Assembly: GCA_034766995.1 (NCBI GenBank) | Contig: CM068317.1 | Coordinates: 50,441,925 to 50,505,924 of the forward strand | Length of the DNA stretch: 64,000 bases | Direction: 5' to 3' | Origin: Acanthacorydalis orientalis | Lineage: Eukaryota > Arthropoda > Insecta > Megaloptera > Corydalidae | Part shown: one piece after another, positions 49,408-60,605 of the stretch | How positions within the stretch are numbered: the first letter of the stretch is position 1 | Layout of the letters: each line of letters begins with the position of its first letter | Notes under the pieces: generated by a model | Database searches by the model: none | What the model saw: only the letters and a program-made list of their open reading frames with translations | Told to the model about the DNA's origin: nothing | Made by a program: the position numbers and the translations under genes

Positions 49408-50302
49408 GTTATATATGTGTGTGTGTGTGTGTATGCATATATATATATATATACACGTCTCAAAATTGTGCATTTTTATGTATTGGTTCTATTTTTTTTT
49501 GTTTTTCGTCGTTGAAACTGAACACACGATAATGACACGCGGTGTTTGAAATAAATGTACAGAAATATCAAAAGGTAATTACGCGTGTGACGGGAACTCG
49601 TTCAACTTCAAAACTATGAATGAAAATACCGATCGAAGTGAAATGAAAAAAAAAAATCGTTATTCGAAAGATCTCCCGATACGAAACGTATAGAGCGAGT
49701 GTGATTTAAAACGAGTGTTTATCGTCATAATGACATTGTTATCGAAGCATGAATTAATTAACGGATACGACGGAATATTTCGTACGTATCGACTTTAGTC
49801 TCGCAGCGTGAAGCGGTAGAAAACCGCACAGAGCAGCGTCGGCCGTAACTGTACGTTTTTTTTTCTCTCGAAAAAATCCGCATTCGTACGTCCGTACGAA
49901 GCGTCCGCGCTGCAGAGAATTCTCCTGCACGTTTCACATGCTCTGATGTTCTGACGCGTTGTCCCCGTGTGCGTGCGGCTTTCGTTCGTGAAACGGAACA
50001 GCCGCTACCCGAACGAGACCGACGACGGTCCGTGCCTCGTCTACTATCGATCCGTGTCGGTGTTCGAATGTGCGCGTCGTCCTGTCGCGGGCGCGGGCGT
50101 TTATTCTCTCGCGGTCCGTACCGGAGCCGAGTTTCGAACGGCGCGTCGACATGTTGCTGCTCATCGACGGTGACGCCGTGACGCCGAAAGGTATTTCGAT
50201 CGTTCGCACGCACACGAACACGGGACGGGGAACCGTTTGCGGTGTCCTCGACGATCGAAACGACGGTGTCGCCCGTCCCGCGCTCCGCGCCGTGCATCGA
50301 AC

Positions 50303-53300
50303 ATGGCGTCGGTAAGACACCGCGAACGAACGATCGTGTTGTTGATCGTTTGTCGCATCTGTCACTTCGCTCGCTTATCGTAAAACGCTTCTCGATGCGG
50401 GTCGCGTGCGCCGGCGACCGAGCGCCGCAGCCGCCGTCGATCGATCGATAGATAGAGGGGACATTCGAATGCAGACTCGCTCTGACCGCACGTCGATCGC
50501 GAGAGTGCGTCCGGCGGACGACGAGTTCTCGAGTCGTGCGCGTTCCCGATCTCGGCCGGGAACCGCTGTTTCCGCTCGCGAATCCGAATTTCGATTCGCG
50601 AGGAACGTGCGCACGCGCGACGGACCACAACGCGGAGGAAACCGGCCGTCGGATCCGAGCCGCGCTTCGATCCGTTCACGTGGACGGAAAGAGGTATAGT
50701 AGGCGCGGGTCCCGCCCGAATTCGGCTGTCGTGCGCGTTTCAGAAATCGTTTCCCCGCGCGACGACGGATCCGTCGCGGTGCGGCGATCGTAACGAATCG
50801 ACTCGGACGCTCGTTTTCGTTCGATCGAGGAGCTTTTCCACGAGTCGGCGGCGGTAGCTTCCGAATTCGAACGTTCCGCGATACGACGGGACGTCGTAGG
50901 CCGCCGTGAACGTTTCGATCGTACGCGTACGCCGGCGGAAACGGTACCGTGACGCGGTACGGCGACGGATCGACCGAGAGACGGACGGACGGTCTTCCGT
51001 TTCGTTCGGTCGCCGTAGACGCGCGCTCCGGAACCGAGACGGTCTTTTGTTCGGACGTTCGTGTGCGCAGAGCGATGCGATTACAAGGAGCGACTCGTCG
51101 CCGCCGTCAAGAAGGAGGTGAAACAGGTGATGGAGGAGGCCGTGACGCGCAAGTTCATCCACGAGGAGTCCGGCAGCGTCCTGTCGCTGTGCGCGGCCGT
51201 CGAGGCGTGTCTCGGACAGGGGCTCAGGCGTAGGGCGCTCGGTCTGTTCAAGACGTCGTCGACGACGGCGCTCCTGCACAAGATCGCGAAGGTAGGCGAC
51301 GCGACGGTATCGTCGTCGCGAGACCGTCGCGGACGGCGGCGTCCGGGTCGTTTTTCTTTTCGTTCGCGACGGCGTCGCTCGCCCACGCGGGGCGCGGCCG
51401 TCGCGTCGACCCGTCGTCGCTCGGTCCGACCTCGCCGTCCGTTCACGGTCCGTGCTTTTTGCGTCTGCGGCGCAGCATTGTCCGGAGGCGGCGTCCGTCA
51501 GCAAGAAGGTCCGGGAGATCGAGAACGGCGACCCGAACAGACGGTCGTCGTCGAGCGGCGAGAGTACGAGCCGTCCGCCGCCGCTCAAGTCGTCGAAGTC
51601 GCAGCAGGGCGGCGCGAACGGCCAGGTTCCGGCGCCCCGCCACCTGTGGATTCGACTCGCGCTGTTCGACAAGCAGCTCGCGAAAATAATCGACCACCTC
51701 GTGACGCACGCGACGAAGTACTACGAGCGCGACGCGCTCGTCGCCGACCCGGACTACGGCTCGATACTGAGCTCGCTGCTCGTCGGCCCGTGCGCGCTCG
51801 AGTATTCGCGCACGAAGACGCCGGACCACTTCTGGACCGACCCGCCGGCCGACGAGCTCGTGCAGCGGCATCGGATCTCGTCCGGGCACCGGACGCCGCC
51901 GGCCGCGCACCGGCAGATACTGAACTTCCGGCGGAGTCTGAACACGAGCTCCGACGACTCGATCCACAGCGACAGGAGCGGCGCGACGCACGTCGCGAAA
52001 GACTACGTCGAATCGCTCCACCAGAATTCGCGCGCGACGCTCCTGTACGGCAAGAACAACGTGACGGTGTCGCCGGTAACGAGCGGTCGGCGTGCGCGGC
52101 GACGCGTCCGCTTCAGCCGTACGTGTTTCTGTTCCAGAAGGATAAGACCGAGCGGATGGCCGGATATTTGAGTTTGCACCAGACGGCGCACTCGCTCACG
52201 ATCAAGTGGACGCCGAACCAGCTGATGAACGGCTTCTCGGAGCCGGAAGTACAGGACAAGAGGTGAGACGGTGCGATCGACTTCGTCCGCGAGAACGAGC
52301 GTCCGCGCGCGCTCTCTCTCTCTTTCTCGTCGTCTTACGGTGACGCGTCGACGGCCGCGCGCGGCCGGACCCGGAAACGGATCCGTCCTCTCCGTACGTA
52401 CGTCCGCCGCGCCGTCGTCGTACGCGCGCGCGTCCGCTCGTTCTCTTCCCGACGCGCGGCGACGTGCGCCGTGACGACACGCTCTTCTCTTTCAGCGCTT
52501 ACTGGCGGTACGCGCTCAACGTGCGCGTCGACGAGATCGTGTACGTGCACTGTCACCAGTCCGAGGATACGGGCGGCACCGTCGTTCTCGTCGGCCAGGA
52601 CGGCGTGCAACGGCCGCCGATACTCTTCCCGAAGGGCGGCCACCTGCTCGCGTTCCTCAGCTGCCTCGAGACCGGGCTGCTTCCGCACGGGCGCCTCGAG
52701 CCGCCGCTGTGGTCGCAGCACGGCAAGACGTTGCCGCCGGCGCGGCCGCGTCGCGCGCGCCCTGTCCGCCGCCCGACCGAGTCGGTCGACTACGTGTTCC
52801 GTGTCGTGAGCGGGGCCGTCGGAGGCAGCCGGAGCGAGATCAGGCGCCGCTTCGAGCAGCAGCTCGAGACGATCGCGTCGACGTCGAGCGGCCCGCGCGC
52901 GCCGCTCGCTAGCTCGTCGACCGCGAGCAGCGACAGCTCGAGCGTCGAGCAGCAGCACTACGCGCCGCCCGCGCTGCCGGAGCCTCCGCCTCCGTCCGGC
53001 GCGTGCATACGGATGGTGTGCGCGACGATGCGCAGGCAGATCATCTCGCGCGCGTTCTACGGCTGGCTCGCGTACTGCAGACACTTGCGCACGGTACGCA
53101 CGCACCTGTCCGGTCTCGTCCGGCCGCGCATCGTGCCGGGCGACGGCGCCGAAGGCGGGCTGACGAAACGACTGTGGGAGCGGATGAACGAGGACGGCAT
53201 CGTGACCGACCGCGACGAGATATACCGTCTGACGTACTACGGCGGCGTCGAGCACGACATACGCGACGAGGTGTGGCCTTACCTGCTCGGCCACTACGAG

Positions 53301-54901
53301 TTCGGCAGCTCGTCGAACGAGCGCGCCGAGCTCGCCGAGCACACGCGACAGAGCTACGAGACGACGATGTCCGAGTGGCTCGCCGTCGAGGCGATCGTCA
53401 GGCAGCGCGACAAAGAGACGACGGCGACGGCGATAGCGAAGCTCAGCTCCGAGAGCACGAGCGGCGACACGGCGCCGCCGCAGATGCCGCGCGACCTCAG
53501 CAACGACGTGAGTACGGTCCGAACGCGCGCGCTCCCTCCCGACCGTCGACGCGCTCCTCCCTTTCCGCGCGCGACCGACGAGACTCTGGTCGACGACGAC
53601 GTCGAATAAAATACTCTGTCGCGACCGATACAGGTGTTCGAGGACGTCGGCGCGTCCGACGACGACGACGACCGCCGCGACACGAGCGAGTCGCACGACG
53701 TGATCGTGACGGATCCGTCGGTCGACGTGAACGGCGGCGGCGCGGTCGTCTTCGAGAACGACGATCCGATGCGGTTCGTCCGGCTCGCGTGTTCGCAGGA
53801 GGAGACGGGCGGCGGAGGCCTCGACACGACGGCGACGCAGCGCTCGAATTGCGTGTCGCCGGCGAGTTCGAACGGCGGCGTCTACAGCGTGAGCGATCCG
53901 ATCGTGTCGGCGAGACGCAATTCGAGCGAAACACGCTCATCCGTTCGTCTGCTTGCAGACCGAGCTGCTCGAGATCTTCGGCCTCAACCTGCACCGCATC
54001 GACAAAGACGTCCAGCGCTGCGACCGCAACTATTGGTACTTCAGCGGCGATAATTTGGAAAAGCTGAGGAACGTCATGTGCACGTGAGCGTCGCGCGACG
54101 TCCGCGTCTCGCCGGACGATCGCTCCGTCGCCTTCCTCTTCTGTCGACAGGTTCGTGTGGGAGCACCTCGACGTCGGCTACATGCAAGGCATGTGCGACC
54201 TCGTCGCGCCCCTGCTCGTCGTCCTCGACGACGAGAGCCTCGCGTACACGTGCTTCTGTCGGCTCATGGAACGGATGCTCGACAATTTCCCGAACGGCGG
54301 CGCGATGGACGCGCACCTCGCGAACATGCGTTCGCTCATCCAGGTCTGTACGCTCGGACGCGTCGTCCGGTCTCGTCGAGACGGACGTGTCCGGTTTCAC
54401 GTCCGACCGCACGCAGGTGCTCGACGGCGAGATGTACGAGCTGATGCACGCGTACGGCGACTACACGCACCTGTACTTCTGTTACCGTTGGTTCCTGTTG
54501 GACTTCAAGCGCGAGCTGCTGTACGCGGACGTGTACGCCGTCTGGGAAGCGATCTGGGCGGCGCGCGACGTCTCTTCGCCGCACTTCGTACTGTTCCTCG
54601 CGCTCGCGCTGCTCGAAACGTACCGGGACATCATCCTGTCGAACAGCATGGACTTTACGGACATCATCAAGTTCTTCAACGGTACGCGGAGCGCCGCGTG
54701 TCGCGCGTCGCGACACGTTCGAGTCGGAGACGAACAGCGGCGTCGCTACCGAGTTCGCTCCGTTCTTCGATCGCCGACGCGACGTCGTTATTCATTCGCG
54801 TCCGTGTTCCAGAAATGGCCGAACATCACGACGCGGCCGCCGTGCTGCGGCTCGCGCGCGACCTCGTCCTTCAGCTGCAGACGCTGATGGAGAACAAGTA
54901 G
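50303..54901 (+). CDS. SGSM1/2-like: Small G protein signalling modulator (RUN and TBC domains)
   Basis: Exons 50303-50311, 51073-51291, 51476-52075, 52138-52262, 52496-53507, 53634-53888, 53959-54083, 54151-54343, 54417-54681 and 54813-54901 join to 963 residues. A RUN domain (about 10-210; [38 protein letters not shown]) is followed by [12 protein letters not shown], a PH-like region with [10 protein letters not shown], and a TBC Rab-GAP domain split by a long acidic insert. Both GAP fingers are present: arginine in IDKDVQR and glutamine in YMQGMCD. SGSM proteins bind Rap and Rab GTPases and act in membrane traffic. The first exon, ATGGCGTCG, and the CAGAG acceptor at 51071-51072 are my best reading and the weakest part; the rest is firm. 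Confidence 0.92.
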
Positions 54902-55440
54902 ACGTCGTCCGCGCGATCGACGACCGCTCCCGTGCCGCGTCCGCGTCGCCCGAACGTACGTCGGCGAGGACGGCGGAGTTTCTCGCCGCCGGACGGAATC
55001 TCGCACGAGTCGGCCGTGCGTCGCGCGCCACGACGCGTCCGTCTTCTTTCCGTTCGGGGGACGAGAGCGAGCGCCGACCGGCGGCCTACCGCGATCCGTG
55101 ACCGTCTCTCGCCGAACGTGCGTCCGGTCGCCGGTGCTTCCGGAACCGATCGCCCGACGTGCGAAGAGCGCTCTCGTCGTCTCGATCGTAGTCGGCGTAG
55201 GCGCGACCGTGAATCCGCACGTCGTTTTCGAAGTACACGTCGCGTTCGAAATCGGAAGAGAAGGTACCGTCCGATCGGCGCGTATCGACGGAGTTCGTTT
55301 CGTATCGTCTACGTTCGACTCGATCGACGTGGACGTGTATCGCGTTCTCGACACGTTCACGTACGCGGTCCGTTCTACGATACGGATCGTAGACGGACCG
55401 ATGTGCGCGCGTATCGATTGAATGACGTCACGCTCACTCG
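54902..55440. other. SGSM 3' flank
   Basis: GC-rich DNA after the stop codon. No family recognised in its open frames. GC content falls sharply at its right end. Confidence 0.55.
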
Positions 55441-55549
55441 CATCACGTAAGTTTAAAAAATGTCAGTCGGTCGCGTACCTTACTGTCGAACGAGTAAAGA
55501 AATCTAGAAATGGCATGCGCACGTATAAACGTGTGTGTATGCATATATG

Positions 55550-55626
55550 TGTAGATATATATATACATATATACATATATACATATATACATATATACAT
55601 ATATACATATATACATATATACATAT

Positions 55627-55696
<70 letters not shown>

Positions 55697-55884
55697 ATTT
55701 AAAGTATATTTTTAAAAAATGTATATTATTAAAGAGAATCCACGAGGAGACACATACCCACACACACACGTATACATATGTGTGTGTGTGTGTGTATATA
55801 TGTTTGTATGTATGTATATAAAAATATATATATATATATAAATGTATATATATATGTATATATATATATATATAAATGTATATA

Positions 55885-55916
<32 letters not shown>

Positions 55917-56016
55917 AATATATATATATATAAATAGTACATATATTAGTGAATAAAGAGAAAATTATATTATTATATTATAAAAGTTATTATTATTATA
56001 TACATATAATGAAAAA

Positions 56017-56055
<39 letters not shown>

Positions 56056-56060
56056 TTATT
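55550..56060. repeat. Large AT-rich microsatellite complex
   Basis: (ACATATAT)n with period 8 at about 55560-55640, (AT)n to 55694, a TG/AT block at 55770-55935 and further AT/TTTA tracts to about 56070. Tyr/Ile-rich open frames here are artefacts of the repeat. Confidence 0.9.
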
Positions 56061-56070
56061 TATTTATTGA

Positions 56071-56860
56071 TAATTTTAAAGGAAAAACACTGCGTAAATG
56101 TTTTAATGTGATTCTGTGGAAACAAAACAAAAAAACTATGTGATCTTGAGTTGTAAATTACAACATATCATAATAAATCAAAAAGTTATTTCAACGTGCG
56201 TGAATATTCATTCGTCGTGCGTTCTCGTTCGTTCTCGTCTATCGTTTCAGGTCGTCCGGGAATCGTCTCCGTTGCGGTCACCGTTCGAGCGTGTACGTCG
56301 TACGCTCCGATCGTACGTTTTATATTTTAGATTCGGAGCGGACTCGATCGGATGAATCGATGTTTTTTCTTAGAGCGATTACGTAAGTCTTTGAAAATTA
56401 TGGAAAACTATAGCCTTGAATTTTCGTTAAGTAGTAAACGTATGTATTTAATAGCGTTTCAGTCGTGTCGAATCTCACGCGATTTATTCGATATAGAGAA
56501 TTATTCTCTGATTTCAACGCGTGTAAATAATATTTAATGTAAGTAAATATAACGTATAATTACTGTTTCAATTGTGTCCCTTGTCTGATCATGTTTAGAA
56601 AATTTTACCACCAGTAAATATTTCAATCGACCATAATCGAACATGTTCGAAATCTTCTAAATTACATAAAAACAACATTTGTTCAAATGTTATTCAGAAC
56701 TTGATTATTTGAAACTTATCATCGATAACACAACTCATTTAATTGTTCGTTCTTAATCGGGAATGTCTGTCTAACGACTAGCTGTCACAATTTAAATTTG
56801 CTTTCATTATAATCGTTTAAATATAGCGATAAATATTATTCCGGTCATCAAAATTTTGTA
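56071..56860. other. AT-rich unique DNA
   Basis: No gene, repeat unit or RNA recognised. A short CpG-containing stretch at 56200-56350 resembles the gene-rich part in composition but has no recognisable coding content. Confidence 0.4.
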
Positions 56861-56923
56861 GTCAAAATACGCACGGCGGTTCGTCACCGGCAATTTACGA
56901 TTTTACAGCGGCGTCGAGGCGTT

Positions 56924-57383
56924 GCACACACACACTCGTACTCACACTCGAACCCACACATACGCAAACACACTCGACCCACACACTCGCACCCATTCAC
57001 TCGTACCCACACTCAAACCCACACGTACGCACCCACACACTCGCCACCGACACACTCGCACCCACACGCTCGCCACCGACACACTCGCACCCACACACTC
57101 GTACCCACACTCGAACCCATATACTCGCACCCGCACACTCGTACCCACACGCGAACCCACACAGTCGCACCCACCCACACACTCGAAACCACACACTCGC
57201 ACCCACACACTCGCACCCACACTCGAACCCACATTCGAACCCACACACTCGCACCGACATACACGCACAGACCCACTCGAACCCACACACTTGCACCCGC
57301 ACACACGCACTCGCACCCACACACACACACACGAACCCACACACTCATACCCACAATCGCACCCACACACACGTACCCACACG
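56924..57383. repeat. CACACTCGCACCCA-type minisatellite
   Basis: About 460 bases of degenerate repeats, basic unit about 14 bases (CACACTCGCACCCA) with variants (CACACTCGTACCCA, CTCGAACCCA, CACCGA). All frames stay open on both strands, giving Thr/His/Pro or Cys/Val/Gly-rich translations that are not evidence of a protein. Confidence 0.93.
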
Positions 57384-57455
57384 ACATTGTCTAAAAACGA
57401 CTAGGGTTGATGGACGATTTTTGGACATTGTCTAAAATTCACTCGGGTTAATATC
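57384..57455. repeat. Short imperfect tandem duplication
   Basis: ACATTGTCTAAAA occurs at about 57385 and again at 57425, each followed by a related CGACTAGGGTT / CACTCGGGTT stretch, a unit of about 40 bases. Confidence 0.7.
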
Positions 57456-57612
57456 TAATGCCGTGTCTCCTGCGGTACAAAGACGATTAGCCGCCGAGGC
57501 GGAATCGCAACGGGGCAATGTAGAGATACAAATATCTAATGCCGTGTCTCCTGCGGTACAAAGACGATTAGCCGCCGAGGCGGAATCGCAACGGGGCAAT
57601 GTAGAGATACAA
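57451..57612. repeat. Exact 81-bp tandem duplication
   Basis: 57451-57531 and 57532-57612 are identical as far as I can read, and short remnants of the unit start (ATATCTAACG) follow at about 57613 and 57630. The unit is GC-richer than its surroundings and a multiple of three, so one frame stays open through both copies (SPAVQRRLAAEAESQRGN). Confidence 0.95.
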
Positions 57613-57639
57613 ATATCTAACGCACACAAATATCTAACG

Positions 57640-58029
57640 GTGTAAACGCACAGTAATAATTAAGCGTTAATTAGGTGTAAAAATTCTTTCTATTTGTGTA
57701 TGTTTGTTCAGAGTGAAAATCTGTCTGTCCATTAAGATTAATAATTAAGCGATAAGTGTAACAGAATTCTTTCTTTTCGTATCATCATTTTGTAATCGAT
57801 AATGTCTGAAACACGTTGTAAAATCGGTTAAACCATGCAAAATTCTGTCAATAAATAATGTATTTACTTATGTGTTTGTCGTGAATGGAAACCTAACTTT
57901 GTTCATGTTCCACAGTAATAAGAGTTAATTTTGCGTTTGGGCGTTAATAAAAAACTCAATCTCCCTTTATATGGACCTCAGCTCCATCACCGTGGTTAAG
58001 TATCTCATGACTTTCATGTTATTTCGTAT
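57640..58029. repeat. Left copy of a dispersed segment flanking the satellites
   Basis: The stretch from CAGTAATAATTAAGCGTTAATTAG, shown here only by its two ends CAGTAATAATT and GCGTTAATTAG, through TAATAAAAAACT at about 57950 returns with small changes at 63655-63895. Confidence 0.8.
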
Positions 58030-60605
58030 GCATTATAATGAAAAATTAAACTGGAAATAATTGTAAGTAAACATTTTTAAATATATTTTTCAAGGTTATA
58101 ATCATGTTTTGAAAGTCTGATGCTAGATTGTTAAGAACCGAATTTGATTTTAGAAACGGAGGGATGCACGCATGCTGATAAGTAATAGCCAAAGATAAAA
58201 AGAATGTACAATTGAATGAATTAAGTAAACCGAAAGTATTGCAAGTACGCTGTCGTAAATTTACAGGGTAATTGTACTCTGCTGTAAAGGCAGTAACAGC
58301 GACCCAACATGAACATTTAACGCATCATACTTGGTAACACTGAGGCAAGGACGCCATTACATTCGTGGAATCGGCGGTCGCGCGTCAAGCCGAAGTCAAG
58401 TTTGCACCGTAATGCATCAGTTTCTAACTCTATTCAAAATAAATCAAGTTTGGAATTATCGGCGAACATCGCACCTATTTCATATTCAAAAATCCACTCA
58501 GCCATATATCTCATGTACACATTTTTAAATATAGTTTTTAAGGTTATAATCATATTTTGAAAGTGTGATACTAGTTTAACAACCGATTTGATTTTAGGTA
58601 CGGAAGTAGTGCACGTACGCATCCAGGTTAAATTCGAAGATAATAACATAGAGACGAATGAATATTTAGACTGGAAATCATAAGTATAAATTTTTTAAAT
58701 ATATTTTTTATGGTTATAATATATTTAAAATCCGAACGCTAGTTTGTTAACACCCGATTTGATTTTCGGTGTGGAGGTAGTGCATGTACGCGTATAGGTA
58801 ACAACAACATACAAATGAAAGAATATTTAAAGTGGGAATCATTGCAAGTATAAATTTCTTAAATATATTCTTTAGGGTTATAATCATATATTTAAACTCT
58901 GATTGCTAGTTTGATAACACTGAATTTGATTTTAGGTGTGGAGGTAGTGCACGTACGCATATAGGTAATATTCGAAGATAACAACAACAACATAAATGAA
59001 TGAATATTTAAAGTGGAAGTCATTGCAAGTATAAACTTTTGTAATATATTTTTTAAGGTTATAATCATATTGAAAGTCTGATTGCTAGTTTGTTAACACC
59101 CAATTTGATTTTAGGTGTGGAGGTAATGTACGAACGCATATAGGTTATATTCGAAGATAACAACAACTTACAAAAGAATGAATATTTAAAGTGGAAATCG
59201 TCGCAAGTATAAATTTTTTCAATATATTCTTTAGGGTTATAGTCATATATTTAAACTCTGATTGCTAGTTTGTTAACACTGAATTTGATTTTAGGTGTGG
59301 AGGTAGTGTACGAACGCATATAGGTAATATTCGAAGATAACAACAACAACATAAATGAATGAATATTTAAAGTGGAAGTCATTGCAAGTATAAACTTTTG
59401 AAATATATTTTTTAAGGTTATAATCATATTGAAAGTCTGATTGCTAGTTTGTTAACACCCAATTTGATTTTAGGTGTGGAGGTAGTGTACGAACGCATAT
59501 AGGTTATATTCGAAGATAACAACAACTTACAAATGAATGAATATTTAAAGTGGAAATCGTCTCGAGTATAAATTTTTTAAATATATTCTTTAGGGTTATA
59601 ATCAATTATTTAAACTCTGATTGCTAGTTTAACACCCGATTTGATTTTAGGTGTGGAGTTAGTGTACATACGCCCATAGGTTATACTCGAAGATAACAAC
59701 ACACGTACAAATGAATGAATATTTAAAGTGGAAATCAAGGGAAGTATAATTTTTTTAAATATATTTTTAAGGTTATAATCATGTTGAAAGTCTGATTGCT
59801 TGTTTGTTAACACCCAATTTGATTTTAGGTGTGGAGGTAATGTACGAACGCATATAGGTTATATTCGAAGATAACAACAACTTACAAACGAATGAATATT
59901 TAAAGTGGAAATCGTCGCAAGTATAAATTTTTTCAATATATTCTTTAGGGTTATAGTCATATATTTAAACTCTGATTGCTAGTTTGTTAACACTGAATTT
60001 GATTTTAGGTGTGGAGGTAGTGTACGAACGCATATAGGTAATATTCGAAGATAACAACAACAACATAAATGAATGAATATTTAAAGTGGAAGTCATTGCG
60101 AGTATAAACTTTTGAAATATATTTTTTAAGGTTATAATCATATTGAAAGTCTGATTGCTAGTTTGTTAACACCCAATTTGATTTTAGGTGTGGAGGTAGT
60201 GTACGAACGCATATAGGTTATATTCGAAGATAACAACAACTTACAAACGAATGAATATTTAAAGTGGAAATCGTCTCGAGTATAAATTTTTTAAATATAT
60301 TCTTTAGGGTTATAATCAATTATTTAAACTCTGATTGCTAGTTTAACACCCGATTTGATTTTAGGTGTGGAGGTAGTGTACGAACGCATATAGGTAATAT
60401 TCGAAGATAACAACAACAACATAAATGAATGAATATTTAAAGTGGAAGTCATTGCAAGTATAAACTTTTGAAATATATTTTTTAAGGTTATAATCATAAT
60501 GAAAGTCTGATTGCTAGTTTGTTAACACCCGATTTGATTTTAGGTGTGGAGGTAGTGTACGAACGCATATAGGTTATATTCGAAGATAACAACAACTTAC
60601 AAATG
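58030..60605. repeat. Satellite array A, about 178-bp monomers with higher-order structure
   Basis: The block GATTTTAGGTGTGGAGGTAG recurs at 58761 (variant), 58928, 59107, 59287, 59466, 59643, 59821, 60001, 60180, 60357 and 60536, that is every 167-180 bases. Monomers alternate between two types, one with AACTTTTGAAATATATTTT and one with AATTTTTTCAATATATTCT. Three consecutive monomers (59107-59642) return almost unchanged at 59821-60356, a shift of 714 bases. Diverged copies at 58030-58250 and 58500-58760 form the left edge, around a non-satellite insert at 58250-58500. Confidence 0.95.

Larger units (their letters stand above)
48831..50302. promoter_or_regulatory. Divergent region between VPS33A and SGSM, with a LINE fragment
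   Basis: 1.5 kb between start codons facing apart. Besides presumed promoters it contains a minus-strand retrotransposon piece (about 49085-49406) and a (GT)n/(AT)n tract at about 49418-49455. No other coding exon recognised. Confidence 0.5.

Noticed and set aside
56922..57404. Thr/His/Pro-rich frame and its Cys/Val/Gly-rich complement
   Set aside because: All frames are open because the minisatellite lacks stop triplets; no start context or splice sites.
57451..57612. Possible stomatin/SPFH-like piece (RRLAAEAES) in the 81-bp unit
   Set aside because: The resemblance is only to a short Ala/Glu-rich helix and does not extend; too weak to call a gene fragment.
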